Shown here: positions 1 to 7,596 of the stretch, in pieces
Layout of the letters: each line of letters starts with the position of its first letter
Position numbering within the stretch: position 1 is the stretch's first letter
Assembly: GCA_035995165.1 (NCBI GenBank)
Contig: DASYKU010000027.1
Span: 1 to 37,732 of the forward strand
Source of the DNA: Mycobacteriales bacterium
GTDB lineage: Bacteria; Actinomycetota; Actinomycetes; Mycobacteriales; CADCTP01
Reading direction: 5' to 3'
DNA length: 37,732 nt
Made by a program: the position numbers and the translations under genes
Notes under the pieces: generated by a model
Databases searched by the model: none
Seen by the model: only the letters and a program-made list of their open reading frames with translations
Told to the model about the DNA's origin: nothing

Positions 1-1
1 G

Positions 2-1198
2 AACGCAGACCCGGCGGCCGAAGTACGGGCTGATCCTTTGGCTGGGTATCCGCCGCCGGGGGCGAGTCCCGCGGAGGTCGCAGCGTGGTGGAACAAGGTG
101 CCCGCGGAGCTCCGGCCCCAGCTCATCCAGCAACATCCGGAGCTGATCGGCAACCGCGACGGCATCCCGGTGACGGCCCGCGACCAGGCCAACCGGATCC
201 TGATCGGTCGCCAGCGTGAGGCTCTGGTGGCAGAACGGACCAGGCTGGAAGGCCAGCTCCTCGACGACCACAGCCCTGGCGGTCAATCCCTGAACCCGGC
301 GATCCGGAGCCAGATCGACCGGATCAACGGGAAGATCAGCGGGATCGACGCCATCAACGCCCGACTCGACTCGCAACCGACAGTCTCCAGGGATGCGGAC
401 GGATTCTTCCTGCTCGGCGTCGACCCGTCCAGCGAAGGCCGCTTCATCGTTGCCAGAGGCAACCCGGATACCGCGAAGAACGTCGCCACCTTCGTACCCG
501 GCTCACTGACCGACCTCAGCCAGGCCGACGGCCTGCTGAACCAGGGCGACGCCCTCCACCGCGCGGCAGTCCGGGCCGGCTCACCACAGATAGCCGACGG
601 ACCGAGCACCTCCGTGATCACCTGGCTCGACTACGACTCCCCCGACTCGATCCCAGGCGCCATCTGGCCGGGCAAGGCCGAGGACGGTGCCGCGCGGCTC
701 GTCTCGTTCCAGGAAGGTTTGCGGACGACCCACGCACCCGGGCCGCCGGCGCACACCACCGTGGTCGGCCACAGCTACGGCTCGACGGTCGCCGGTTTCG
801 CCGCGTCCCAGGGCCGGACCTTGGCGGCCGACGAGATCATCGGCGCCGGGAGCCCCGGCTTCGGGGTCGACACCGCGGACCAGCTCAGTGTCGGCAAGGA
901 GCACGTCTGGGTGGTCGAGTCACCCCACGACCCGATCGCCGACACCAGCGTGTTCGGTGCCGATCCATCGGAGAACGGCTTCGGCGCACGCGTCTACAAC
1001 TCAGAGCCTGGCCCACCCGTGGGCTCGGCAATTCCTTCCACGAGCGGCTACTCGCCCTACTCCCCCGGCAACAAGCTGCCGCAGTACGACTACACCGTCG
1101 CCGCCCACGACAGCTACCTCCGTGAACCGCCCGGCGGCAACGCCGGGCTGGACACGATGGGCCAGATCATCGCCGGGAACAACCCACCACCCCGCTGA
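2..1198 (+). CDS. DUF1023 alpha/beta hydrolase, 5' end outside window
   Basis: The reading frame is open from base 2, so the true start lies upstream. The TTG at 38 is only the first start-like codon inside the window and there is no stop between it and the edge. The N-terminal part carries the WW-N-x-L/VP...LIQQHPELIGNRDGIP pattern that I associate with actinobacterial DUF1023 proteins, followed by a charged helical stretch. The hydrolase core has a nucleophile elbow GHSYGS at bases 767-784, a candidate catalytic Asp in VESPHDPIAD (about 913-942) and a His in AAHDSYL near 1107. The substrate is unknown; the family is usually called a putative lipase/esterase. It ends 76 bp from the convergent glpD stop, with a hairpin between. 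The family assignment is firm, the activity is inference. Confidence 0.85.
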   Translation, partial: NADPAAEVRADPLAGYPPPGASPAEVAAWWNKVPAELRPQLIQQHPELIGNRDGIPVTARDQANRILIGRQREALVAERTRLEGQLLDDHSPGGQSLNPAIRSQIDRINGKISGIDAINARLDSQPTVSRDADGFFLLGVDPSSEGRFIVARGNPDTAKNVATFVPGSLTDLSQADGLLNQGDALHRAAVRAGSPQIADGPSTSVITWLDYDSPDSIPGAIWPGKAEDGAARLVSFQEGLRTTHAPGPPAHTTVVGHSYGSTVAGFAASQGRTLAADEIIGAGSPGFGVDTADQLSVGKEHVWVVESPHDPIADTSVFGADPSENGFGARVYNSEPGPPVGSAIPSTSGYSPYSPGNKLPQYDYTVAAHDSYLREPPGGNAGLDTMGQIIAGNNPPPR

Positions 1199-1208
1199 CA
1201 GACGCCAA

Positions 1209-1250
1209 CGTCCGAAGAACCGAGGGCTACAACCCGCCGTTCTTCGGACG
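1209..1250. terminator. Bidirectional intrinsic-type terminator hairpin
   Basis: Perfect 12-bp inverted repeat, CGTCCGAAGAAC (1209-1220) against GTTCTTCGGACG (1239-1250), with an 18-nt loop. It sits between the convergent stops of the DUF1023 hydrolase (1198) and glpD (1275), so it can terminate both. There is no T-tract, as is common in high-GC actinomycetes. Confidence 0.75.
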
Positions 1251-1274
1251 CAACAAGCTGGGTAAAGGCGAGCC

Positions 1275-2993
1275 TCAGGCCGGTGACACGATGTCCGGGG
1301 CGCCGAGGCGAACCTTGTCGGCGGACTCGTCGTCGGGCTGGTCCTGGGAGTCGCGTTCGGACTGGACCCGCTGCTGGTAGAAGGAGACCTCACGTTCGAT
1401 CGTCGCCTCGTCCCAGCCGAGAACCGGTGCCATCAACCGCGCGGCCGCTTCCGCTGCCTCGACCCCACGGTCCCAGGCCTCGATCGAGATCCTGGTACGC
1501 CGGGCCAGTACGTCGTCCAGGTGCCGAGCACCTTCGTTCGTGGCGCCGTACACGATCTCGGCCTTCAGGTAGTCCTGCGTGCCGGGCAGTTGCTCGCCGA
1601 GCGACGGGTCCTTCTCGACCAGCTCAAGCACCTCGTCGACCAACGCGCCGTAGCGGTTGAGCAGGTGCTCGATCCTCGCGACGTGCAGCCCCGAGCGCTG
1701 CGCGATGAGGTGCCGCTGGTTCCACAGCGCGTGGTACCCGTCGGCGCCGACCAGTGGCGTGTTCTTGGTGACCGACTTCGGCACCCGCCCGTCCAGAGCG
1801 TTCGCGGCCGCGTCGACGGCGTCCTTGGCCATCACCCGGTACGTCGTGTACTTGCCGCCGGCGATCACGACCAGCCCCGGGGCCGCGTGCCCGACCATGT
1901 GCTCGCGGGACAGCTTCGAGGTCGACTCGGACTCGCCGGACAGCAGCGGCCGCAGTCCCGCGTACACACCCTCGACGTCCTCGGTGGTCAGCGGGGTGTT
2001 CAGCACCGAGTTGACGTGCTGGAGGATGTAGTCGATGTCGGCCGCGGTCGCCGCCGGGTGCGCCTTGTCCAGGTCCCAGTCGGTGTCGGTGGTGCCGATG
2101 ATCCAGTGCCGGCCCCACGGGATGACGAACAGGACGCTCTTCTCCGTACGGAGGATCAGCGCCGCGTCGGAGTGGATCCGGTCCTTGGGCACGACCAGGT
2201 GCACGCCCTTGGACGCGCGGACGTGGAACTGGCCGCGGGCGGCCACCAGGGCCTGGGTCTCGTCGGTCCAGACGCCGGTCGCGTTGATGACCTGGCGGGC
2301 CCTGACCTGGATCGAGCGGTCGCTCTCCAGGTCCCGGACCAGCGCGCCGGTGACCCGCTCGCCCTCGCGCAGGAAGCCGACGACGCGGGAGCGGGTCGCG
2401 ATCTGCGCGCCGAAGTGGGCCGCGGTCCGGGCGATGTTCATCGTGTGCCGGGCGTCGTCGACCTGGCCGTCGTAGTACTGCACGGCGCCGATGAGCGCGT
2501 CCTTGCGCAGCGACGGCGCGATCTTCAGCGCGCCCCGCCGGGTGAGGTGCTTGTGGTGCGGCAGCCGGCCGCGCACCCCGGCCGGTGACGCCAGCGCCAT
2601 CGCGTCGTAGATCAGGATCCCGGACCCCACGTACGGCCGCTCCCAGACCCGGTGCTGCAGCGGGTAGAGGAACGGCAGGGCCCGGGCGAGGTGGGGCGCG
2701 AGCTCACCGATGATGAGCCCGCGCTCCCGCAACGCCTCGTGCACCAGCCCGAAGTCGAGCATCTCGAGGTAGCGCAGACCGCCGTGCAGCAGCTTGCTGG
2801 ACCGGCTGGACGTACCGCTGGCCAGGTCACGACCGTCGACCAGGCCCACCCGCAGGCCGCGGGTGGCGGCGTCCAGCGCGGAGCCGGCGCCCACCACGCC
2901 GCCCCCGATGACCAGCACGTCCAGTTCGGTCTCCGCCATCCGGTCCAGTGCCTCGGCACGGGCCCGGGGTGACAGCGCTACGGCGGTTCCCAC
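1275..2993 (-). CDS. glpD: Glycerol-3-phosphate dehydrogenase (FAD, aerobic)
   Basis: Oxidises sn-glycerol-3-phosphate to dihydroxyacetone phosphate and passes electrons to the quinone pool at the membrane. The 572-aa protein has an FAD-binding glycine motif GGGVVGAG at residues 30-37 and the family signature SGTSSRSSKLLHGGLRYLE at about 59-77. The C-terminal 150 residues fit the DAO_C domain of bacterial GlpD. The GTG start at 2993 is supported by AGGAGG about 7 nt upstream. It is the last gene of a minus-strand glpF-glpK-glpD operon, 27 bp after glpK, and is followed by the hairpin at 1209-1250. Length is normal for the family. The N-terminal ~20 residues before the FAD fold are somewhat extended but not unusual in actinobacteria. 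Confidence 0.96.
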   Translation of the reverse strand: MGTAVALSPRARAEALDRMAETELDVLVIGGGVVGAGSALDAATRGLRVGLVDGRDLASGTSSRSSKLLHGGLRYLEMLDFGLVHEALRERGLIIGELAPHLARALPFLYPLQHRVWERPYVGSGILIYDAMALASPAGVRGRLPHHKHLTRRGALKIAPSLRKDALIGAVQYYDGQVDDARHTMNIARTAAHFGAQIATRSRVVGFLREGERVTGALVRDLESDRSIQVRARQVINATGVWTDETQALVAARGQFHVRASKGVHLVVPKDRIHSDAALILRTEKSVLFVIPWGRHWIIGTTDTDWDLDKAHPAATAADIDYILQHVNSVLNTPLTTEDVEGVYAGLRPLLSGESESTSKLSREHMVGHAAPGLVVIAGGKYTTYRVMAKDAVDAAANALDGRVPKSVTKNTPLVGADGYHALWNQRHLIAQRSGLHVARIEHLLNRYGALVDEVLELVEKDPSLGEQLPGTQDYLKAEIVYGATNEGARHLDDVLARRTRISIEAWDRGVEAAEAAARLMAPVLGWDEATIEREVSFYQQRVQSERDSQDQPDDESADKVRLGAPDIVSPA

Positions 2994-3020
2994 AGTGGTT
3001 CCTCCTAGCAGGACGGCAGG

Positions 3021-4538
3021 TCAGTCGACCTCCACCCAGTCCAGTGTGCGCTGCACGGCCTTCTGCCATCCCGCGTACCCGGCCTGGCGCTGCTCATCCG
3101 ACCACGCCGGCTGCCAGTTCTTGTCCTCGTTCCAGTTCTCGCGCAGCTCGTCGGTGTTGTTCCAGAAGCCCACCGCGAGCCCGGCCGCGTACGCCGCGCC
3201 GAGCGCCGTGGTCTCGGCCACCACCGGCTTGCTCACCGTGACGCCGAGGACGTCGGCCTGGATCTGCATGCACAGGTTGTTGGCGGTGATGCCGCCGTCG
3301 ACCTTGAGCGTGTCCAGGGTGACCCCGGAGTCCTTGGCCATCGCGTCCACGACGTCCTTGCTCTGGTAGCAGATCGCTTCCAGGGTGGCGCGGGCGATGT
3401 GGGCGCTGGTGTTGAACCGGGACAGCCCGACGATCGCGCCGCGCGCGTCCGAGCGCCAGTACGGCGCGAACAGGCCGGAGAACGCCGGCACGAAGTAGAC
3501 CCCGCCGTTGTCCTCGACCCCGCGGGCCAGCGTCTCGGACTCCTCCGCGCCGCGGATGATGCCGAGCTGGTCGCGCAGCCACTGCACGGCCGAGCCGGTG
3601 ACCGCGATGGAGCCCTCCAGCGCGTACACGACCGGCTCGTCGCCGAACTTGTAGCAGACCGTCGACAGCAGGCCGCTCTTGGACCGGACCAGCTCGGTGC
3701 CGGTGTTCAGCAGCATGAAGTTGCCGGTGCCGTAGGTGTTCTTGGCCTCGCCGGGGGCGAAGCAGACCTGGCCCACGGTGGCCGCCTGCTGGTCGCCGAG
3801 GTCCCCGGTGAGCAGGATCTCGCCGCCGAGCGGGCCGGTGGCGCGGGTCGTGCCGTACCCGTTGGGGTCGGAGGACGGGCGGATCTCCGGCAGCATCGAG
3901 CGCGGGATGGTGAAGAACCCGAGCAGCTCGTCGTCCCAGTCGAGCGTCTCGAGGTTCATCAGCATCGTGCGGGAGGCGTTGGTGACGTCGGTGATGTGCA
4001 CGCCGCCGTCGGTGCCGCCGGTGAGGTTCCACAGCAGCCAGGCGTCGGTGTTGCCGAAGACCGCGTCGCCGCGCTCGGCCGCCTCCCGGACCCCGTCGAC
4101 GTTCTCCAGGATCCACTGCACCTTGCCGCCGGAGAAGTACGTCGCCGGCGGCAGGCCGGCCTTCTGCCGGATCGTGTCGCCCTTGCCGTCCCGCTCCAGC
4201 GCGGAGGCGATCCGGTCCGTGCGGGTGTCCTGCCAGACGATCGCATTGTAATACGGTCGGCCGGTCTTGCGGTCCCACACCACCGCGGTCTCGCGCTGGT
4301 TGGTGATGCCGACCGCGGCCAGGTCCGACGCGCTCAGGTTGGCCTTGTTCAGCGCGGTCTTGATGACCGTCTCGGTACGCGACCAGATCTCGGTCGGGTT
4401 GTGCTCGACCCAGCCGGCCTGCGGCAGGATCTGCTCGTGCTCGAGCTGGTGGATGCCCTTCACGTTGCCCGAGTGGTCGAAGATCATGAAGCGGGTGCTG
4501 GTGGTGCCCTGATCGACGGCGCCCACGAACTCAGCCAT
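3021..4538 (-). CDS. glpK: Glycerol kinase
   Basis: Phosphorylates glycerol to glycerol-3-phosphate with ATP, trapping glycerol that enters through GlpF. The 505-aa length is typical. Visible FGGY-kinase motifs include the phosphate-binding DQGTTSTR at residues 9-16, GITNQRET at 77-84, the substrate-contact stretch VWQDTRT at 101-107, and a C-terminal FGGY signature around [16 protein letters not shown]. The ATG at 4538 has an AGAGGAA ribosome-binding site just upstream. It lies 33 bp downstream of glpF and 27 bp upstream of glpD, so the three genes are probably one transcript. Nothing looks damaged. In many bacteria this step is controlled by EIIA/FBP; no such information is visible here. 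Confidence 0.97.
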   Translation of the reverse strand: MAEFVGAVDQGTTSTRFMIFDHSGNVKGIHQLEHEQILPQAGWVEHNPTEIWSRTETVIKTALNKANLSASDLAAVGITNQRETAVVWDRKTGRPYYNAIVWQDTRTDRIASALERDGKGDTIRQKAGLPPATYFSGGKVQWILENVDGVREAAERGDAVFGNTDAWLLWNLTGGTDGGVHITDVTNASRTMLMNLETLDWDDELLGFFTIPRSMLPEIRPSSDPNGYGTTRATGPLGGEILLTGDLGDQQAATVGQVCFAPGEAKNTYGTGNFMLLNTGTELVRSKSGLLSTVCYKFGDEPVVYALEGSIAVTGSAVQWLRDQLGIIRGAEESETLARGVEDNGGVYFVPAFSGLFAPYWRSDARGAIVGLSRFNTSAHIARATLEAICYQSKDVVDAMAKDSGVTLDTLKVDGGITANNLCMQIQADVLGVTVSKPVVAETTALGAAYAAGLAVGFWNNTDELRENWNEDKNWQPAWSDEQRQAGYAGWQKAVQRTLDWVEVD

Positions 4539-4571
4539 CAGAGGTTCCTCTCGGTGGTGCGGACTGCTCGA

Positions 4572-5399
4572 TCACAGCGTCTCGTTGTCGGTGGGAATCC
4601 GGCCGGCCTCCGGCTCGGCGTCGGAGCCCTCGGCCGGCATGAACCGCCCGACCAGGGACTGGTAGAGACCGGCGCCGATGAGGCCGCCGATGATCGGGCC
4701 GACGATCGGCACCCAGAAGTAGAAGTTGCCGTACTGATCCCGCCACGCTGTCTCGTAGCCGGTCAGCCAGGACGCCAGCCGCGGGCCGAAGTCGCGGGCC
4801 GGGTTGATCGCGTAGCCGGCGTCCGTGCCCCAGGCCATGCCGATGGCGACCACGAGCAGGCCGATGAGCAGCGGCGCCATGTTGGCCAGCGGCGGGGTGG
4901 CCCGCACGTTGGTGATCGCCAGGATGAGGAACAGCAGGATCGCGGTGCCGATGATCTGGTCGCGCAGCGCGCCCCACTCGCTCACCGGCAGCACGCCGTT
5001 GCCGGGCAGGGTCGAGAACACGCCCTGGGTCTTGATCGTGTTGCCGGGGTCGGCCGCCGCCAGGACCTCGGTGTAGTTCCAGCGGACGAGCAGCGCGGCG
5101 ATGAACGCCCCGAGGGTCTGGGCCCCGATGTAGGGCAGGACCTTGCGCCAGGAGAACCCCGCGAAGACCGCCAGCGCGATCGTCACCGCCGGGTTGATGT
5201 GCGCACCGCTGATCCGTCCCGCTACATACACCCCGAGGGTCACGCCCAGGCCCCAGGCCCAGGAGATGCTGTCGTGGTCACCGATACCACCGGCGACCAC
5301 CTGGGCGACGACCCCGGTCCCGAACAGGATCAGGATCATCGTGCCGGCGAACTCGGCGGCCAACTCGCCGACCGGGCCGAGCCTCGACACTTGCGGCAT
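4572..5399 (-). CDS. glpF: Glycerol uptake facilitator (aquaglyceroporin)
   Basis: MIP-family membrane channel for facilitated glycerol entry, first gene of the glp operon. From the ATG at 5399 the protein is 275 aa with six hydrophobic helices and both half-helix motifs: NPA at residues 69-71 and NPARDFGPR at 199-207. The Asp after NPAR and the following FGPR are typical of glycerol facilitators rather than strict aquaporins. I chose 5399 because GGGAGG lies 5 nt upstream; the in-frame start at 5486 would place the promoter and operator inside coding sequence. The C-terminal tail is acidic and presumably cytoplasmic. Regulation is suggested by the promoter at 5455-5483 and the dyad at 5427-5442. 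Confidence 0.95.
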   Translation of the reverse strand: MPQVSRLGPVGELAAEFAGTMILILFGTGVVAQVVAGGIGDHDSISWAWGLGVTLGVYVAGRISGAHINPAVTIALAVFAGFSWRKVLPYIGAQTLGAFIAALLVRWNYTEVLAAADPGNTIKTQGVFSTLPGNGVLPVSEWGALRDQIIGTAILLFLILAITNVRATPPLANMAPLLIGLLVVAIGMAWGTDAGYAINPARDFGPRLASWLTGYETAWRDQYGNFYFWVPIVGPIIGGLIGAGLYQSLVGRFMPAEGSDAEPEAGRIPTDNETL

Positions 5400-5426
5400 G
5401 CGTCCTCCCACGATTCGGTGCGTCGG

Positions 5427-5442
5427 TGTGAGCCTGCTCACC
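5427..5442. promoter_or_regulatory. CRP/GlxR-like operator in glp leader
   Basis: TGTGA-GCCTGC-TCACC matches the CRP-family consensus TGTGA-N6-TCACA at 9 of 10 fixed positions. It contains a perfect 6+2+6 dyad GTGAGC-CT-GCTCAC at 5428-5441. It lies between the predicted -10 and the glpF ribosome-binding site, where a bound protein would block transcription. A cAMP receptor of the CRP/GlxR type is the most natural candidate, a GlpR-like repressor is an alternative. Binding is inferred. Confidence 0.6.
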
Positions 5443-5454
5443 GACTTGACCATG

Positions 5455-5483
5455 ACCGTAGGGCGCCCGACATAGGGCGGCAA
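5455..5483 (-). promoter_or_regulatory. Predicted sigma-70-type promoter of glpFKD
   Basis: On the minus strand a -35 hexamer TTGCCG (5478-5483) is followed by exactly 17 nt and a -10 hexamer TACGGT (5455-5460). Transcription would start near 5448, giving a leader of about 50 nt that holds the CRP-like dyad and the GGGAGG site of glpF. Confidence 0.55.
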
Positions 5484-5512
5484 CAATCTTCGGTCGGCAT
5501 TTCGAACACCGT

Positions 5513-5527
5513 CCGGTGATCCACCGG
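5513..5527. repeat. Short inverted repeat upstream of glp promoter
   Basis: CCGGTG-ATC-CACCGG, six perfect base pairs around a 3-nt loop, about 30 bp upstream of the -35 hexamer of the glp promoter. It could be an upstream regulator site or a weak terminator for the GAF-ANTAR gene. Short GC-rich dyads are common by chance in this DNA. Confidence 0.25.
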
Positions 5528-5583
5528 CGGAGGTGTCAAAACCGATCCAGCGGATTCGCCAGCGGGCGGCAATCGGAGCCGGT

Positions 5584-5607
5584 CCGGGACGAGGCGGACA
5601 ATCCCGG
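5584..5607 (-). terminator. Possible terminator of the GAF-ANTAR gene
   Basis: CCGGGA (5584-5589) pairs with TCCCGG (5602-5607) across a 12-nt loop, 25 nt downstream of the stop at 5632 on the minus strand. The stem is short and there is no T-tract. Confidence 0.3.
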
Positions 5608-5631
5608 CCCGTCCCGCCGGGCCCCGAACGG

Positions 5632-6540
5632 CTACCTGGCGGGGGGCTCCGGGAGCTGTCCGGTGTGGACGACGTCGTCCGCGATCTCCCGCAGCTTGCG
5701 GTTCGTCCGCTGGCTGACCGTCCTGAGCAGATCGAAGGCCTCGTCCTGCCCGACCCGCCGGATCGCCATCAGGATGCCGATCGCCATGCCGATCGCCCGG
5801 TTGCTCGCGACGGCCTGTTCCAGCCCGGAGATCTGCTCCCGCTCCCGGGCCCGGGCGAAGGCCAGCGCCGCGTGCGCGGCCAGGATCGAGCCGACCCCGA
5901 CGGCGTCGTCGTCGAAGGCGTCCCGCTCCCGCGAGTAGAGGTTGAGCGCGCCGAAGGTGTCCCCGTCGGCGAACAGCCGGTACGCCAGCACGCTGCGCAC
6001 GCCGGTCCGCTCCACGGCCGGCCGGGAGAACTTGGGCCAGCGGGTCTCCTCGGCGAGGTCACCGGTACGGAACGTGTCGCGCTCGACGATCGCGGACAGG
6101 CAGGGGCCCTCGCCGGTCTCGTACTGGACCTTGTCGACCTCGCCGGAGACCTCGTCGGTGGCGGCCGGCGTCTCGGGCTTGCCCCGGCGCAGCACGGTGA
6201 TCCCGGCGTGGTGACAGCCGGGCACGATCAGCCTGGCGATCTCGACCATCCGCTGCAGCGTCGCCTCGACGGTCGGCGCGGACGCCATGGCCCGGGCGAC
6301 GGCCGCGAACTGGACGGCCAGCGCGCGGCTCTCCAGCGGGCGGGGCGCGGTGTCCTGGGGGTTGGCGGCATCGAGGCTGCGGACCGCCACCCCGTCCAGG
6401 CTGACGCCGTCGATGGCGGTGATCTGGGCGGTCAGCTGCAGGCCGTCGATCCCGCTGCCGTCGGCCGGGCGGGCCGACCGCAGGTTGACGCGGTCGGCGG
6501 CGTCGTCGACCGGCTGCGGCAGAGTCACATCCGAGGACAT
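5632..6540 (-). CDS. GAF-ANTAR transcription antitermination regulator
   Basis: Predicted cytoplasmic RNA-binding signal protein of 302 aa. After a low-complexity N-terminal stretch of about 75 residues comes a GAF sensor domain (about 80-230) with the YETGEGPCLSAI motif usual for ANTAR-associated GAF domains. A C-terminal ANTAR domain (about 240-290) contains the helix SNRAIGMAIGILM and the TNRKLREIADDVV segment. ANTAR domains bind paired hairpins in nascent RNA and prevent termination. The start at 6540 was chosen because the extension to 6642 reads through promoter-like, low-complexity sequence; GGGAAAG lies about 9 nt before the ATG. A TTGACA hexamer occurs at 6624-6629 (minus) without a convincing -10. 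The ligand and RNA targets are unknown. A second ANTAR protein lies at 24971-26191. Confidence 0.88.
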   Translation of the reverse strand: MSSDVTLPQPVDDAADRVNLRSARPADGSGIDGLQLTAQITAIDGVSLDGVAVRSLDAANPQDTAPRPLESRALAVQFAAVARAMASAPTVEATLQRMVEIARLIVPGCHHAGITVLRRGKPETPAATDEVSGEVDKVQYETGEGPCLSAIVERDTFRTGDLAEETRWPKFSRPAVERTGVRSVLAYRLFADGDTFGALNLYSRERDAFDDDAVGVGSILAAHAALAFARAREREQISGLEQAVASNRAIGMAIGILMAIRRVGQDEAFDLLRTVSQRTNRKLREIADDVVHTGQLPEPPAR

Positions 6541-6664
6541 ACGGCAGTCTTTCCCGTCCGGTCCGGCGTCCCGGCAGGGCTCGTGGGCGTGAACCGGCCC
6601 GGGACCGCTCGAAGATATCGCCGTGTCAAATCGAGCCAACACCCAGGACGGTACGGCACCGGGT

Positions 6665-6693
6665 CCGGCCGCTGCGACCGATCGCGCGGCCGG
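6665..6693 (-). terminator. Terminator hairpin after the DUF2470 gene
   Basis: CCGGCCGC (6665-6672) and GCGGCCGG (6686-6693) form a perfect 8-bp stem with a 13-nt loop. It directly abuts the stop codon of the minus-strand DUF2470 gene (6694). No T-tract. Confidence 0.5.
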
Positions 6694-7446
6694 TCAGGCG
6701 CGCCGGGTGGCCGGGGCGGGCGCGGCCCGGGCCAGCAGCTCCCGCATCCGCGCGGGCAGCTCGCGGGCGCAGTGCACCGGCGCACCGAAGGGGATCCGGA
6801 CGTCCTGACCCCGCGACCGCAGCACCAGACCGTGCCGGTCCAGGGCGACCGGGATCGCGCCGTCCCGCAGCTCCGCCGGCAGCAGGGCGGCCAGCCGGCG
6901 CAGCTCGGCCGGATGGCCGGAGACCAGGTGGCCCAGCAGCGCGGCCTCCGTACCGGCCAGCGGATCGGGCCGGGCGGCGGCATAGTCCGGCGGCCGGAGG
7001 ACCGCGACCGCGCCGATGTCGTCGGGGTCGGTCCCCGTCCCGGCGACGTGCACCTCGACCACGTCGACGTAGAGCACGGTCCGGCCCCGGCCGATGTCCA
7101 GCAGCGCGCCGGCACCGTCCCGGTCGGCGGCGGCCAGGGCGAGCTCGCGGCGCAGCTGCGGCAGCGGCTCGTGCACCCAGCCGATCAGCCGGACCCGGCC
7201 GCGGACCCGGTCGGCGACCGGCACCGGGCAGAAGTCGGCCGCGTCGACGAGGACCGGCAGGTCGCCGGTGGCGCCGCGGACGGCCGTCACCACCGGGTTG
7301 TCCTCGGCGAGCACGAGCACCACGGACCCGTCCGGGTCGGTGCCGTGCAGGTCCACCTCGGCGCAGGCGCCGGGCGTCCGCACCCGCAGGTACGGCGAGA
7401 GCCGCACGGTCGTCCGGGCCCGCTCGGCTGGGGTCGGGTTCGGCAC
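6694..7446 (-). CDS. Iron-regulated DUF2470 (HugZ-like split-barrel) protein
   Basis: Protein of 250 aa with a C-terminal DUF2470-like module at about 160-240, seen as AALLGHLVSGHPAELRRLAALL followed by PVALDRHGLVLRS and the closing VRIPFG strand. The first 150 residues look like a degenerate FMN/heme split barrel, as in HugZ/HutZ heme-utilisation proteins. Known relatives bind or degrade heme, or act in plastid tetrapyrrole control; whether this one keeps catalysis cannot be told. The GTG at 7446 is preceded by GGAGGTGG and, 17 bp upstream, a strong iron box (7464-7482). A TTG further upstream would place the iron box inside the gene and is rejected. It is a single-gene unit ended by a hairpin. 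Repression by an IdeR/DmdR-type regulator in iron-replete cells is the expected control, which suggests a role in iron or heme acquisition. Confidence 0.8.
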   Translation of the reverse strand: MPNPTPAERARTTVRLSPYLRVRTPGACAEVDLHGTDPDGSVVLVLAEDNPVVTAVRGATGDLPVLVDAADFCPVPVADRVRGRVRLIGWVHEPLPQLRRELALAAADRDGAGALLDIGRGRTVLYVDVVEVHVAGTGTDPDDIGAVAVLRPPDYAAARPDPLAGTEAALLGHLVSGHPAELRRLAALLPAELRDGAIPVALDRHGLVLRSRGQDVRIPFGAPVHCARELPARMRELLARAAPAPATRRA

Positions 7447-7463
7447 TCTTCGTCCACCTCCAC

Positions 7464-7482
7464 TTAGGTAAGGCAAGCCTAA
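7464..7482. promoter_or_regulatory. Iron box (IdeR/DmdR operator) 1
   Basis: Read on the minus strand the 19-mer TTAGGCTTGCCTTACCTAA matches the IdeR/DmdR consensus TTAGGTTAGSCTAACCTAA at 16 of 19 positions by my count. The outer arms TTAGG/CCTAA are perfect. A TTAACT hexamer overlaps its upstream edge and could be the -10. It lies 17 bp before the GTG of the DUF2470 gene. Confidence 0.85.
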
Positions 7483-7526
7483 GTTAACGGAGTGGGCGCG
7501 GAAGAACCAGCCCTACCCGTGTTCCT

Positions 7527-7596
7527 GGTCGTCCCGCCGGTCAGCCGGCACTGGGTCTCAGGGTCGTCCCGCCGGTCAGCCGGCACCGGGTCTCAG
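7527..7596. repeat. 35-bp tandem duplication carrying two hairpins
   Basis: Two adjacent 35-bp copies (7527-7561 and 7562-7596) differ at a single base (7552 T, 7587 C). Each carries a stem GCCGG-TCAG-CCGGC (7536-7549 and 7571-7584). The second copy contains the stop codon of the flavin oxidoreductase (7593-7595). The pair probably acts as a doubled terminator insulating the downstream iron-box promoter. Confidence 0.7.

Noticed and set aside
3399-5519. Long plus-strand frame opposite glpK and glpF
   Set aside because: Opposite strand of confident genes with no recognisable motif and unusual amino-acid composition.
6541-6693. Promoter from the TTGACA hexamer before the GAF-ANTAR gene
   Set aside because: A perfect -35 is present at 6624-6629 (minus), but no acceptable -10 lies 16-18 nt downstream.
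7447-7476. TTG start of the DUF2470 gene at 7476
   Set aside because: It would put the iron box inside the coding region; GTG 7446 has a proper ribosome-binding site.
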